Source: Flavobacterium sp. HSC-32F16
GTDB lineage: Bacteria > Bacteroidota > Bacteroidia > Flavobacteriales > Flavobacteriaceae
Reading direction: 5' to 3'
NCBI RefSeq assembly: GCF_024171645.1
Contig: NZ_JALKAC010000003.1
Span: 186,001 to 250,000, forward strand
DNA: 64,000 nucleotides
The position numbers and the translations under genes were made by a program. How positions within the stretch are numbered: position 1 is the first letter of the stretch; every line of letters begins with the position of its first letter. The notes under the pieces are model-generated. The model did not search any database. It had not been told where the DNA came from and saw nothing but the letters and a program-made list of their open reading frames with translations. Positions 35,567 to 44,645 of the stretch are shown here, one piece after another.

Positions 35567-37179
35567 TGAAAATTACTGCCGAAGCATTACGACAAAGAAT
35601 AGGACAATTTTTCTTTCCTGCCGTTTTTATCAACGATACCGAAGAAAATATTCAGGAAACAGAACGCCTTATTAGAGAACATAATATTGGCGGACTGACC
35701 TTTTTTCATAGTCGTGCGAGCGCAGCAACGAATTATGAAAGCAAGAAAAAAGTTGTTTTTAATGACGACAGCTACGAAAAAATCAAAGCTTTAATTGTTC
35801 GTTATCAAAAAGCAGCTTCTACGCCGCTTTTAATCAGTATTGATGCAGAATGGGGCTTGGCAATGCGAATTGAAAAAACACCTCAATATCCGTATGCGAT
35901 TACGCTTGGTGCTTTACCTTCAACCAAATCTGATTTAGTATTTGAAGTTGGAAAACAAATTGGTTTAGATCTTAAAGCAGCGGGAATTCAGTATAATTTA
36001 TCGCCTTTGGCAGACATCAACAACAATCCCAATAATCCTGTTATTGGATACCGTTCTTTTGGTGAAAATAAAGAAAAAGTAGCCGATTTTTCGATTGAAT
36101 ATTTAAAAGGAATGTCGGAAGTTGGTGTTCTAGGCTGTCTGAAACATTTTCCCGGACACGGAAATACCAATGTGGATTCGCATTTAGGGTTACCTGTTTT
36201 AAAAGAAACTTTAGAAGAATTATTAGAAAACGAATTGTATCCTTTTATTAAAGGAATTGAAAATAATGTCGATTCGATTATGATTGGACATTTGGCAGTT
36301 CCAAGTTTAAATGAAGGGAAAGATACTTCTGCAACCTTATCAAAAGCGGTTATTCAGGATCTATTGCGTAATAAATTAGGTTATGACGGTTTGGTAATTT
36401 CTGATGCTTTAAATATGCACAGTGTTTCTAAATTGTATGAAACCAAAGGTCAATTGGAATGGGAAGCTTTCCACGCAGGCAATGATGTTTTATGCTTCGC
36501 CGAAAATGTTCCGGAAGGAATAGAAGCAATCTATAAAAACGCTTCGCCGGACCGTATTTTTGAAAGTTATAAACGAATTATAAAAGCCAAAGAAAAAGCG
36601 GGTATTCTTTCTGGAAATACAGCAGCTTCAGGTGAATTAAACTTCGAAAAAACAGCTGAATTAAATCTGCAGATTGCTCAAAATGCTCTTACTACAATTA
36701 TTGATAATTCAAATTCAGAATTAGCTTTTGAATCTCAGAAAAACAATAAATTAGCCAAACTTAGTTTATATAAAAATACTGAAAACACATTCTTTAAAAC
36801 TTTAAATTCAAAACTGGCTTCTCCGGAATTTGCTTTTGAAAACTTAGAGATTTCGGATATTTCATCCATCAAAAAAGAATTAGAAAATTTCGACACTATT
36901 TTAATTTCATTATTTGTTCCAAAGGCAAAACCAATGAACAATTTTGAAATTGACAATGAAGTTTTAGAACTCCTTTCAAGCTTACTTCAAACCAAAAAAT
37001 GCATTGTTTACGTTTTCGGAAATCCGTACGTTTTACCTATAATTCCAAATTTAAAAAAGGCTTCAGGATTAGTTCAGGCGTATCAGGACTTTGAAGAATT
37101 TCAGAAAACAGCAGGAATTCACTTTTTAGATAAAATTACTTCGAATGGAAATCTCCCAGTAAACATTGAAATTCAATAA
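35566..37179 (+). CDS. GH3 family beta-N-acetylglucosaminidase (NagZ-type)
   Basis: A 537-residue enzyme. The GH3 N-domain has the NagZ signature KHFPGHGNTNVDSHLGLP near residues 197-214, with the Asp/His pair that supplies acid/base catalysis in NagZ. The nucleophile region VISDALNMHSV is near 279-289. A C-terminal Rossmann-like domain (about 370-537) makes it longer than proteobacterial NagZ, as in many Bacteroidota. It has no obvious signal peptide. It would cut GlcNAc from muropeptides, giving anhMurNAc for AnmK. Start ATG 35566 overlaps the GNAT stop. Confidence 0.86.
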   Translation: MKITAEALRQRIGQFFFPAVFINDTEENIQETERLIREHNIGGLTFFHSRASAATNYESKKKVVFNDDSYEKIKALIVRYQKAASTPLLISIDAEWGLAMRIEKTPQYPYAITLGALPSTKSDLVFEVGKQIGLDLKAAGIQYNLSPLADINNNPNNPVIGYRSFGENKEKVADFSIEYLKGMSEVGVLGCLKHFPGHGNTNVDSHLGLPVLKETLEELLENELYPFIKGIENNVDSIMIGHLAVPSLNEGKDTSATLSKAVIQDLLRNKLGYDGLVISDALNMHSVSKLYETKGQLEWEAFHAGNDVLCFAENVPEGIEAIYKNASPDRIFESYKRIIKAKEKAGILSGNTAASGELNFEKTAELNLQIAQNALTTIIDNSNSELAFESQKNNKLAKLSLYKNTENTFFKTLNSKLASPEFAFENLEISDISSIKKELENFDTILISLFVPKAKPMNNFEIDNEVLELLSSLLQTKKCIVYVFGNPYVLPIIPNLKKASGLVQAYQDFEEFQKTAGIHFLDKITSNGNLPVNIEIQ

Positions 37180-37237
37180 GTTAAAAAGTTAAATAGTCAA
37201 AATTTATCAACTTATAAATTTTTATAATCACATCTTA

Positions 37238-37269
37238 TTGTAAGAACCTGTACTTATGCCCTATTTTTG
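37238..37269 (+). promoter_or_regulatory. Promoter of the peroxiredoxin operon
   Basis: TTG at 37238 and TATTTTTG at 37262, separated by 21 bp, match the Bacteroidota TTG and TAnnTTTG boxes. The first gene starts about 35 bp downstream. Confidence 0.7.
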
Positions 37270-37304
37270 CATCAGAAATAAATTTTTAACGTAAAACGAA
37301 AAAT

Positions 37305-37943
37305 ATGTCTTTAGTAGGAAAAAAATTCCCAAGTATTGCAGTAGATGCTATCTCAGAAATGGGTGACAATTTAAAAATCAACATTTTTGAAGAAGCAGTA
37401 AACAACAATAAAAAAGTACTTTTATTTTGGTACCCAAAAGATTTTACTTTTGTATGTCCAACTGAATTACACGCCTTTCAAGCTGCATTACCAGAATTTG
37501 AGCAAAGAAATACTATCGTAATTGGTGCTTCTTGTGACACAAACGAAGTTCACTTTGCCTGGTTGAATACGCCAAAAAACAATGGTGGAATCGAAGGTGT
37601 TACTTACCCAATCTTAGCGGATACAAACCGTAACCTAGCTAACATTTTAGGTATTCTTGATATTGATTCTACAGAATACAGTGAAGAAACTGACTCAGTA
37701 ATCATCGAAGGCTCAAACGTAACTTTCAGAGCTACTTACCTTATTGATGAAACTGGAAAAATCTTCCACGAAAGTGTAAACGATATGCCATTAGGACGTA
37801 ACGTAAACGAATACTTAAGAATGGTTGACGCTTACACGCACATCCAGACTAAAGGTGAAGTTTGCCCTGCAAACTGGGAAGCTGGAAAAGAAGCTATGTC
37901 TGCAGACAGAGTTAGTACTGCTGAATACTTAAGCGCTAATTAA
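37305..37943 (+). CDS. 2-Cys peroxiredoxin (AhpC/Prx1 type)
   Basis: A 212-residue thiol peroxidase reducing H2O2 and organic peroxides. The peroxidatic cysteine is in DFTFVCPTELHAF near residue 50 and the resolving cysteine in GEVCPANWEAGKEAM near 185. Between them, IGASCDTNEVHFAW and YPILADTNRN are typical. It is followed by a thioredoxin gene and a small conserved gene, likely cotranscribed after an intergenic repeat of about 200 bp. Confidence 0.93.
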   Translation: MSLVGKKFPSIAVDAISEMGDNLKINIFEEAVNNNKKVLLFWYPKDFTFVCPTELHAFQAALPEFEQRNTIVIGASCDTNEVHFAWLNTPKNNGGIEGVTYPILADTNRNLANILGILDIDSTEYSEETDSVIIEGSNVTFRATYLIDETGKIFHESVNDMPLGRNVNEYLRMVDAYTHIQTKGEVCPANWEAGKEAMSADRVSTAEYLSAN

Positions 37944-37944
37944 G

Positions 37945-38160
37945 CTGCTAAGATACTAAGGTTCTAAGATGCTAAGTTTTTTAACTTAACTTTTGAATCT
38001 TAAATACAATTCTACAATAAAAGTCAAGAGATTCTAAGATTAAACTTAGATCTTAGAATCTCAACGACTTAAAAAAACGTCAAATAAATCCACACAAAGT
38101 TATTCGGTTCGAGAGCAAACTTAGCATCTTAGAACCTTAGCAACTTAGTGTCTTAAAAAT
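37945..38160. repeat. Intergenic inverted repeat between prx and trx
   Basis: A 23-bp perfect inverted pair (CTAAGGTTCTAAGATGCTAA..., 37956-37978 and 38118-38140) brackets about 140 bp. The spacer holds further copies of TCTAAGAT. It is non-coding and MITE-like, placed inside an apparent operon. Confidence 0.75.
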
Positions 38161-38167
38161 AAAAACT

Positions 38168-38476
38168 ATGTTAATCGACTTAAACGAAGATACGTTAGCA
38201 GATTTAGTTGCTAAAAACGAAAAAGTAGTAGTACAATATTCAGCTTCATGGTGTGGAAACTGCCGTATTATGAAACCAAAATTCAAAAAACTAGCAACAG
38301 AAAATGAAGCTATCACTTTTGTTTTGGTTGATGCAGAAAATTCTCCTGAATCTAGAAAATTAGCTAATGTGAGCAACCTGCCAACATTTGCAACTTTCGT
38401 AAACGGACAATTAGTTGGCGAAACTCAAACCAACAAACAAGAAGTTTTAATCGATCTTGTAAACGCAATTGCTTAA
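38168..38476 (+). CDS. Thioredoxin family protein
   Basis: A 102-residue cytoplasmic thioredoxin-fold protein with active site SWCGNCRIMKPKF (Cys29, Cys32; WCGNC rather than WCGPC). The cis-Pro region is VSNLPTFATFV. Likely the electron donor of the neighbouring peroxiredoxin, judging from order and spacing. Confidence 0.9.
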   Translation: MLIDLNEDTLADLVAKNEKVVVQYSASWCGNCRIMKPKFKKLATENEAITFVLVDAENSPESRKLANVSNLPTFATFVNGQLVGETQTNKQEVLIDLVNAIA

Positions 38477-38534
38477 TTCATCATTAAGCTTTGTTAAAGT
38501 TTAAAACTTTTACAAAGCTCTAAAACTCCACAAC

Positions 38535-38792
38535 ATGAAATTACCAGTAATAAAGCATTTAACGCAATTCATAGAAGAAAACGATCAGGATTATATCATT
38601 GAAACAATCGAAGTTCTGGAAGCTATGACCGAAATTCCTTCTCTTAAAGATGAAGAATTAGACGTAATTGGCGAATTGATTTCGAATATGTACGGTGCTC
38701 TTGAAGTACAAAAATTGGTTGCTCAGGGAACTGATAAAAAAGAAGCTCTAAATACGTTTATGAAACGTGTGTTAGGTTCAATCGATAAATAA
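38535..38792 (+). CDS. Small conserved acidic protein (DUF6952-like)
   Basis: An 85-residue acidic helical protein (MKLPVIKHLTQFIEENDQDYIIETIEV...). I recall this as a flavobacterial family (DUF6952) that follows a Prx and Trx gene; the role is unknown. It is soluble and has no cysteine. Spacing of 58 bp from trx supports cotranscription. Confidence 0.75.
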   Translation: MKLPVIKHLTQFIEENDQDYIIETIEVLEAMTEIPSLKDEELDVIGELISNMYGALEVQKLVAQGTDKKEALNTFMKRVLGSIDK

Positions 38793-38799
38793 GCAGGCC

Positions 38800-39105
38800 T
38801 CTTTTTTCAAAGAAAAAACAAAAAAACATGACTGAGAAAGCGTTTCTGAAAAGAGGCGCTTTTTTGTTGTGTCAAATGGCACACGGATGACACGGTCTGC
38901 TCACGCAAAAACACAGATCTAAACGGATTTTTTTATTTTTTACGAAATGAAAATAAATCCGTTTAGATCCGAGGCTTCACAAAGTGAATCTGTGTTATCC
39001 GCGTACAATCTATGCGGAAACCAAGATAAAAATTCACCTCCTTAATCTCTCCTTAAACCCGTAACAAATACTTTTAGATTCAAATATTAATCCTTACTTT
39101 TGAAC
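38800..39105. repeat. Intergenic repeats and tpx promoter region
   Basis: No gene. GAGGC..AAAAAA and AAAAGAGGCGC form a loose terminator-like pair (about 38794-38860). ACACAGATCTAAACGGATTT and AAATCCGTTTAGATCCGAG (about 38911-38970) are a 20-bp inverted pair of the family seen at 20390. A TACTTTTG box at 39095-39102 is a likely tpx -7 element. Confidence 0.6.
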
Positions 39106-39127
39106 CTCATTAATTTAAACAAAAATC

Positions 39128-39625
39128 ATGGCTTCAATCACATTAGGAGGAAATCCAGTTCATACATCAGGCGAATTACCAGCAGTTGGTTCAAAATTAG
39201 CTGATTTCAAATTAGTACAAAACGATTTATCAGTTGCTTCATTAAGCACTTTCGCTGGTAAAAAATTAGTTTTAAACATTTTTCCAAGTGTTGATACAGG
39301 AACTTGTGCAACATCTGTTAGAACTTTCAATGCAAATGCAAGCGGATTAGAAAACACTACTGTTTTATGTATTTCAAGAGATTTACCTTTCGCTCAAAAA
39401 CGTTTTTGTGGTGCAGAAGGTTTAGAAAATGTAGTTAACTTATCTGATTTTCAAACTGGTGCTTTTGGTAAAGCAAATGGTTTAGAAATCGTTGACGGAC
39501 CTTTGGCTGGTTTACACTCAAGAGTTATTATTGTTGTTAATGCTGACGGAACTGTTACCCACACAGAACAAGTTGCTGAAATTGCAAACGAACCAAATTA
39601 CGAAGCAGCTTTAGCAGCACTATAA
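39128..39625 (+). CDS. tpx: Thiol peroxidase
   Basis: A 165-residue atypical 2-Cys peroxiredoxin (Tpx) that reduces lipid and alkyl peroxides. The peroxidatic Cys is in SVDTGTCATSVRTFN (Cys60) and the resolving Cys in PFAQKRFCGAEG (Cys95), the correct pair for Tpx. Length typical. It heads a chain of tightly spaced genes (13 bp to the next) that runs to 46176. Confidence 0.95.
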   Translation: MASITLGGNPVHTSGELPAVGSKLADFKLVQNDLSVASLSTFAGKKLVLNIFPSVDTGTCATSVRTFNANASGLENTTVLCISRDLPFAQKRFCGAEGLENVVNLSDFQTGAFGKANGLEIVDGPLAGLHSRVIIVVNADGTVTHTEQVAEIANEPNYEAALAAL

Positions 39626-39638
39626 TATTTTCCAATAA

Positions 39639-40013
39639 ATGGAGTTTCAAAAAGATAACACTTTTGTTACAGGTCGTTTAAAAAGCGTTACATATGCTTT
39701 TAAAGGAGCTGTAAAATTGATAAGAACAGAACACAGCGTTATGGTTCAATTCTCATTGGGAATTGTAATGACTATTGCAGGGTTCTATTTTCATATTTCT
39801 CAAACCGAATGGCTATGTCAAACCTTAGCCATTGGTTTGGTTTTAAGCATTGAAGGATTAAATACGGCAGTTGAAAAAATCGCCGATTTTATTCACCCCG
39901 ATTACAGCAGACGAATTGGGTTTATTAAAGATATTGCTGCAGGAGCGGTATTTTTTGCCGCAATGACAGCAATAGCAATTGGTTTGATAATTTATATTCC
40001 AAAATTTATATAG
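39639..40013 (+). CDS. dgkA: Diacylglycerol kinase family (DgkA-type)
   Basis: A 124-residue inner-membrane protein with three helices. The C-terminal core LSIEGLNTAVEKIADFI is the DgkA catalytic and Mg-binding segment (E..NTA.E). Family members phosphorylate diacylglycerol or undecaprenol. It is 13 bp from tpx and 13 bp from ftsK. Confidence 0.92.
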   Translation: MEFQKDNTFVTGRLKSVTYAFKGAVKLIRTEHSVMVQFSLGIVMTIAGFYFHISQTEWLCQTLAIGLVLSIEGLNTAVEKIADFIHPDYSRRIGFIKDIAAGAVFFAAMTAIAIGLIIYIPKFI

Positions 40014-40026
40014 GCGGAACGCAAGA

Positions 40027-42474
40027 ATGGCAAAAACAAAAAAAGAAACTGTAGACAAAAAAAACGAATCAAAAGCTGCAAGCATCAGGTCTTACACATT
40101 ATCCAAACAACAAAAATTTGTTTTGGGATGCCTTTTGGTACTCTTTTCTATTGCATTATTGGTTGCATTTATTTCTTTTTATGTTAACGGACAATGGCAG
40201 ACAGACCAAAGCGCTGTTAGTCAGCTTGGAAGTCGTGAAGAAGTAGTACAAAACTGGCTCGGAAAATTCGGGGCATTCCTTGCTGATTTAATTGTTTACC
40301 GAGGTTTCGGTCTTGCCTCTTTCATAATTGTTCGTTTATTCTTTTTAACCGGATTATTTCTGGCATTAGAACTTTCGACAAAAAAATTAAAAAACACTTG
40401 GTTTTGGGATTTATTTGCCATTATCATTGTATCTATTCTATTTGGTTTTTTCGCCACCTCAGCACCAGAACTTGGAGGAACAATTGGTTATGAATTAAAC
40501 CTTTTTCTTCAGGATTACATCGGGAAAACCGGAACTTTATTGACCTTACTTTTTGGTTTGATAGTTTATTTAATTTTCAAAATAAAAGTATCGCCGGAAA
40601 AAATTCAGTCTTATTTTGATTCAACTAAAAAAGAATTCAAATCTGAGTTAAATTCCATCACAAAACCTAAACAAAATCCAGAGCCAGAAAGCGCTTATAA
40701 TTTAGAAGAATTTGCGATTGAAGAAGATCCTGAACTAGACAACATTCATCTAAAAACAGAGGATACTCAATTCGAAATCAATAAAGATGCTTTAAAACCA
40801 ACTATTAATCATTCATCAGAAATTGAATTAAATCCGATTTTAAAACCAATTCAGCCAAAACAAGAACTTCCATTAGTTTCTCCTGATGAAGCATTTGTAA
40901 TTGAAAAAGCGGAAGAAGAAGATATTATCGAAGAAAACTTAGCATCTCGTTTAGTTGCCGATTTCGGGTTATTTGACCCTACTTTGGATTTATCCAATTA
41001 TAAATTTCCAACCATCGATTTATTGAAAGAATATTCGACGGGAGGAATCACTATCAATCAGGAAGAATTAGAAGAAAATAAAAATAAAATTGTAGATACA
41101 CTTCGTAACTACAAAATCGAAATTGCTCAAATTAAAGCAACTGTTGGTCCATCTGTGACTTTATATGAAATTGTACCGGAAGCCGGAATCAGAATTTCAA
41201 AAATTAAGAGTTTAGAAGATGATATTGCATTGTCATTATCGGCTTTAGGAATTCGTATTATTGCTCCAATTCCAGGAAAAGGAACAATTGGTATCGAGGT
41301 TCCAAACAAGACTCCAACTATGGTTTCGATGAAAAGCGTTATTGGTGCTGCTAAATTTCAGGAAGCCGAAATGGAACTGCCAATTGCTTTAGGAAAAACC
41401 ATTTCAAACGAAACTTTTGTGGTTGATCTTGCCAAAATGCCTCACTTATTGATGGCAGGTGCAACAGGGCAGGGAAAATCGGTTGGATTAAATGCAGTTT
41501 TAACTTCACTTTTATATAAAAAACATCCTGCAGAAGTAAAATTCGTTCTAGTCGATCCGAAAAAAGTAGAGCTTACACTTTTCAATAAAATAGAAAGACA
41601 TTATTTAGCTAAACTTCCTGACACAGAAGATGCTATTATTACAGACAACGCAAAAGTTGTCAACACTTTGAATTCTCTTTGTACCGAAATGGACAATCGT
41701 TATTCTTTATTAAAAGATGCGATGGTTCGTAATATTAAAGAATACAACGAAAAATTCAAATCAAGAAAATTAAACCCAGAAGCCGGACACCGCTTTTTAC
41801 CTTACATTGTTTTGGTTGTCGATGAGTTCGCTGATTTAATTATGACAGCAGGAAAAGAAGTAGAAGTTCCGATCGCTCGTCTGGCCCAGCTGGCGCGTGC
41901 TATTGGTATTCACTTAATTATTGCAACTCAAAGACCATCTGTAAACGTTATTACAGGTTTAATTAAAGCCAATTTTCCAGCGAGAATTGCGTTTAGAGTA
42001 ACTTCAAAAATTGATTCAAGAACAATTTTAGACACTCAGGGCGCAGACCAGTTAATTGGACGTGGAGATTTATTATACACCAATGGAAATGATGTTGTTC
42101 GTGTTCAATGTGCCTTTATTGACACTCCTGAAGTCGAAAAAATTACAGATTTTATAGGTGCCCAAAAAGCATATGCCACTGCATATTTACTTCCAGAGTT
42201 CGTTGGAGAAGAAAGTGGCATTAATCTTGATATGGATATTTCCGAAAGAGATACCTTATTTAGAGAAGCTGCTGAAATTATTGTAAATGCCCAGCAAGGT
42301 TCTGCTTCATTACTGCAAAGAAAATTAAAATTAGGTTACAACAGAGCCGGTCGTTTGATCGATCAGCTGGAAGCAGCAGGAATTGTCGGCCCCTTTGAAG
42401 GCAGTAAAGCAAGAAGTGTGAACATTTTAGACTTAAGTGCTCTTGATCAATTTTTTAATAATGAACAAAATTAA
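40027..42474 (+). CDS. ftsK: DNA translocase FtsK/SpoIIIE
   Basis: An 815-residue septal DNA pump. Four membrane helices (about 30-185) are followed by an acidic/proline linker, then the RecA-like motor with GATGQGKSVGLN Walker A near 479 and VLVVDEFADLIM Walker B near 598. The C-terminal winged gamma domain (ASLLQRKLKLGYNRAGRLIDQLEAAGIVG) reads DNA polarity sequences. Shorter than E. coli FtsK because of a short linker. It is followed by lolA, the same order as in E. coli. Confidence 0.96.
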   Translation: MAKTKKETVDKKNESKAASIRSYTLSKQQKFVLGCLLVLFSIALLVAFISFYVNGQWQTDQSAVSQLGSREEVVQNWLGKFGAFLADLIVYRGFGLASFIIVRLFFLTGLFLALELSTKKLKNTWFWDLFAIIIVSILFGFFATSAPELGGTIGYELNLFLQDYIGKTGTLLTLLFGLIVYLIFKIKVSPEKIQSYFDSTKKEFKSELNSITKPKQNPEPESAYNLEEFAIEEDPELDNIHLKTEDTQFEINKDALKPTINHSSEIELNPILKPIQPKQELPLVSPDEAFVIEKAEEEDIIEENLASRLVADFGLFDPTLDLSNYKFPTIDLLKEYSTGGITINQEELEENKNKIVDTLRNYKIEIAQIKATVGPSVTLYEIVPEAGIRISKIKSLEDDIALSLSALGIRIIAPIPGKGTIGIEVPNKTPTMVSMKSVIGAAKFQEAEMELPIALGKTISNETFVVDLAKMPHLLMAGATGQGKSVGLNAVLTSLLYKKHPAEVKFVLVDPKKVELTLFNKIERHYLAKLPDTEDAIITDNAKVVNTLNSLCTEMDNRYSLLKDAMVRNIKEYNEKFKSRKLNPEAGHRFLPYIVLVVDEFADLIMTAGKEVEVPIARLAQLARAIGIHLIIATQRPSVNVITGLIKANFPARIAFRVTSKIDSRTILDTQGADQLIGRGDLLYTNGNDVVRVQCAFIDTPEVEKITDFIGAQKAYATAYLLPEFVGEESGINLDMDISERDTLFREAAEIIVNAQQGSASLLQRKLKLGYNRAGRLIDQLEAAGIVGPFEGSKARSVNILDLSALDQFFNNEQN

Positions 42475-42526
42475 TCCAATCATGAGAACAAAAATTCAGG
42501 AAATCAAAAACAATTCTATCACTAAC

Positions 42527-43174
42527 ATGACCAAAAAGTGTTTTCAAATGGCAGTTATTTTGCTTTTGAGCTTCACTTCTATTCAGGCTCAGGATAAAAA
42601 AGCTAAAGATTTATTGAACGAAGTAACTACTAAAATAAAAAGCTACGACAATATTGTAATCGATTTTAAATATTCTTTGAATAACGCAAAAGAGAATATT
42701 AATCAGGATAGTAAAGGAAATGTAACCATGAAAGGCAATCAGTATGTATTGAATTTTATGGGCGTAACTAAGATTTTTGATGGACAAAAAACATACACAA
42801 TTGTTCCTGAAGACGAAGAGGTTACCGTTTCTAAAGTAAACGAAAAAGATGATAATGCTATTACACCTTCAAAAATGCTTACTTTCTTTAATTCTGGTTA
42901 CAAATACACTATGGATATTGTGCAAAATGTAAAAGGAAGAAAAATCCAGTACATTAAATTGGTACCAACTACCGGAAAAGATCAAAGAAAAGAAATTTTG
43001 TTAGGGATTGACGTTCAGACAAAACACATCTATAATTTGATTGAAACTGGAAAAAACGGAACAAAAACAACTTTAACCGTTAATTCTTTTAAAACCAATC
43101 AGCCATTATCAAAAAATCAATTTACCTTTGTAGCGAGTAAATACCCGAAATACTACATCAATAAATTAGATTAA
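42527..43174 (+). CDS. lolA: Outer-membrane lipoprotein carrier LolA-like
   Basis: About 215 residues. ATG 42527 gives a clean 22-residue signal peptide (MTKKCFQMAVILLLSFTSIQAQ); ATGs at 42482 and 42461 are possible but make it long. The mature part is the LolA beta-sheet fold: VIDFKYSLNNAKENINQDSKGN and GNQYVLNFMGVTKIFDGQKTYTIVPEDEEV. LolA carries lipoproteins through the periplasm. It overlaps or closely follows the ftsK stop and is followed by an LptF/G-type gene 8 bp downstream. Confidence 0.87.
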   Translation: MTKKCFQMAVILLLSFTSIQAQDKKAKDLLNEVTTKIKSYDNIVIDFKYSLNNAKENINQDSKGNVTMKGNQYVLNFMGVTKIFDGQKTYTIVPEDEEVTVSKVNEKDDNAITPSKMLTFFNSGYKYTMDIVQNVKGRKIQYIKLVPTTGKDQRKEILLGIDVQTKHIYNLIETGKNGTKTTLTVNSFKTNQPLSKNQFTFVASKYPKYYINKLD

Positions 43175-43182
43175 TCAGAAGG

Positions 43183-44643
43183 TTGAAAATACTAGACAAA
43201 TACTTATTAAAAACATTCTTAGTTACATTTACTACGGTATTTGTAATCCTTTTTTTCATATTCATACTGCAGACAGTATGGCTATTTATATCAGAATTAG
43301 CAGGTAAAGATCTCGACTTATTATTGGTCGTGAAATTCCTGCTTTTTTCTATGCCCCGTATTATCCCATTGGTTTTACCGCTTTCGGTACTTTTGGCTTC
43401 GATTATGACTTTCGGAAATTTAGCCGAAAATTATGAATTCGCAGCCATGAAATCTTCCGGAATTTCGCTTCAAAGAGCAATGAGGGTTTTGATAATTTTT
43501 ATATTCGTTTTGAGTATTGTGGCATTTTGGTTTGCCAACAACGTTATTCCTTATGCTGAATATAAATTTGTGAACTTCCGTAAAAATATAGCTCAGGCAA
43601 AACCTGCCATGGCAATTGCCGAAGGTCAGTTTAACGATGTTGGAACCTACAATATTAAAGTAAACAAAAAATCAGGCGAAAACGGAAATATTTTAACCGG
43701 CGTTACAATTCACGAGAAAGCAACTAATGTAGGAGAAAATAAAACTGTAATTAAAGCGAAAGACGGAGAATTAATAAGTAACGAGAAATCAAGTATTTTA
43801 AAACTCGTTTTAAATGATGGTTTTTACTATCAGGATGTTACTCCAAAAAAATATGAAGACCGCGCTAAACTTCCTTTTATAAAAGCAGCTTTCAAAAAAC
43901 ACATCATCAACATTGATTTATCTGAATTAAATAAAGTTGATAACAGTAAAGAAAGTATTGCAGGAACAAATGCGATGCTGAATGTAAACGAATTACGCTA
44001 TACTTTAGATTCATTAAGCAAGAATCTGGACAATGAAATTGTTTCTTTTTCTGAAAATATAAATCAGCGTGTCGGAATTAGGAAATCTATTGCTCCAAGC
44101 GAAGTAGAAAAAGCTAAAAAGAAAAAAACACTGCCAAACGATCTTTTGACTTTATATACAAACAAGCAAAAATCTGATGTTTTAAAAATGGCAGCCAGCA
44201 ATGTTACCAGTAATATTTACTCAATTGAATCAACTCAAAAAGATTTAAAAGATAAGCAACGTGAAATAAACAAACACTTAACTGCATTGTACGAGAAGTT
44301 TGTTATTGCTTTTGCGTGTTTCTTAATGTTCTTTATTGGTGCACCGCTTGGAGCTATTATTCGAAAAGGAGGACTTGGTTTACCAATCGTTTTTGCAGTT
44401 TTAATTTTTATAACTTTTCATTTCATCAATACTTTTGGAAAACGATTATCACAAGAAGGCGGTATGACTCCATTTATGGGATCATGGATGTCTTCATTTA
44501 TATTACTTCCACTAGCTGTATTATTAACGTATCGTGCCACAAACGATAACGGATTAATTAATTTTGATGCGATAACCACTCCTATTTCACAACTAATTCA
44601 AAAAATTTCTGAGCGGTTCTCACCTGCTCAAAACAAACAATAA
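43183..44643 (+). CDS. LptF/LptG-family permease
   Basis: A 486-residue inner-membrane protein with a TTG start. Three helices near each end (N: about 10-120; C: about 375-470) surround a periplasmic jelly-roll. The motif LPLSVLLASIMTFGNLAENYEFAAMKSSGIS near 65-95 is the coupling-helix region of LptF/LptG, which drives LPS transport with the ATPase LptB. An insert with coiled-coil character (about 285-370) lengthens it over the usual 360, as in other Bacteroidota. Confidence 0.9.
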   Translation: MKILDKYLLKTFLVTFTTVFVILFFIFILQTVWLFISELAGKDLDLLLVVKFLLFSMPRIIPLVLPLSVLLASIMTFGNLAENYEFAAMKSSGISLQRAMRVLIIFIFVLSIVAFWFANNVIPYAEYKFVNFRKNIAQAKPAMAIAEGQFNDVGTYNIKVNKKSGENGNILTGVTIHEKATNVGENKTVIKAKDGELISNEKSSILKLVLNDGFYYQDVTPKKYEDRAKLPFIKAAFKKHIINIDLSELNKVDNSKESIAGTNAMLNVNELRYTLDSLSKNLDNEIVSFSENINQRVGIRKSIAPSEVEKAKKKKTLPNDLLTLYTNKQKSDVLKMAASNVTSNIYSIESTQKDLKDKQREINKHLTALYEKFVIAFACFLMFFIGAPLGAIIRKGGLGLPIVFAVLIFITFHFINTFGKRLSQEGGMTPFMGSWMSSFILLPLAVLLTYRATNDNGLINFDAITTPISQLIQKISERFSPAQNKQ

Positions 44644-44645
44644 TT

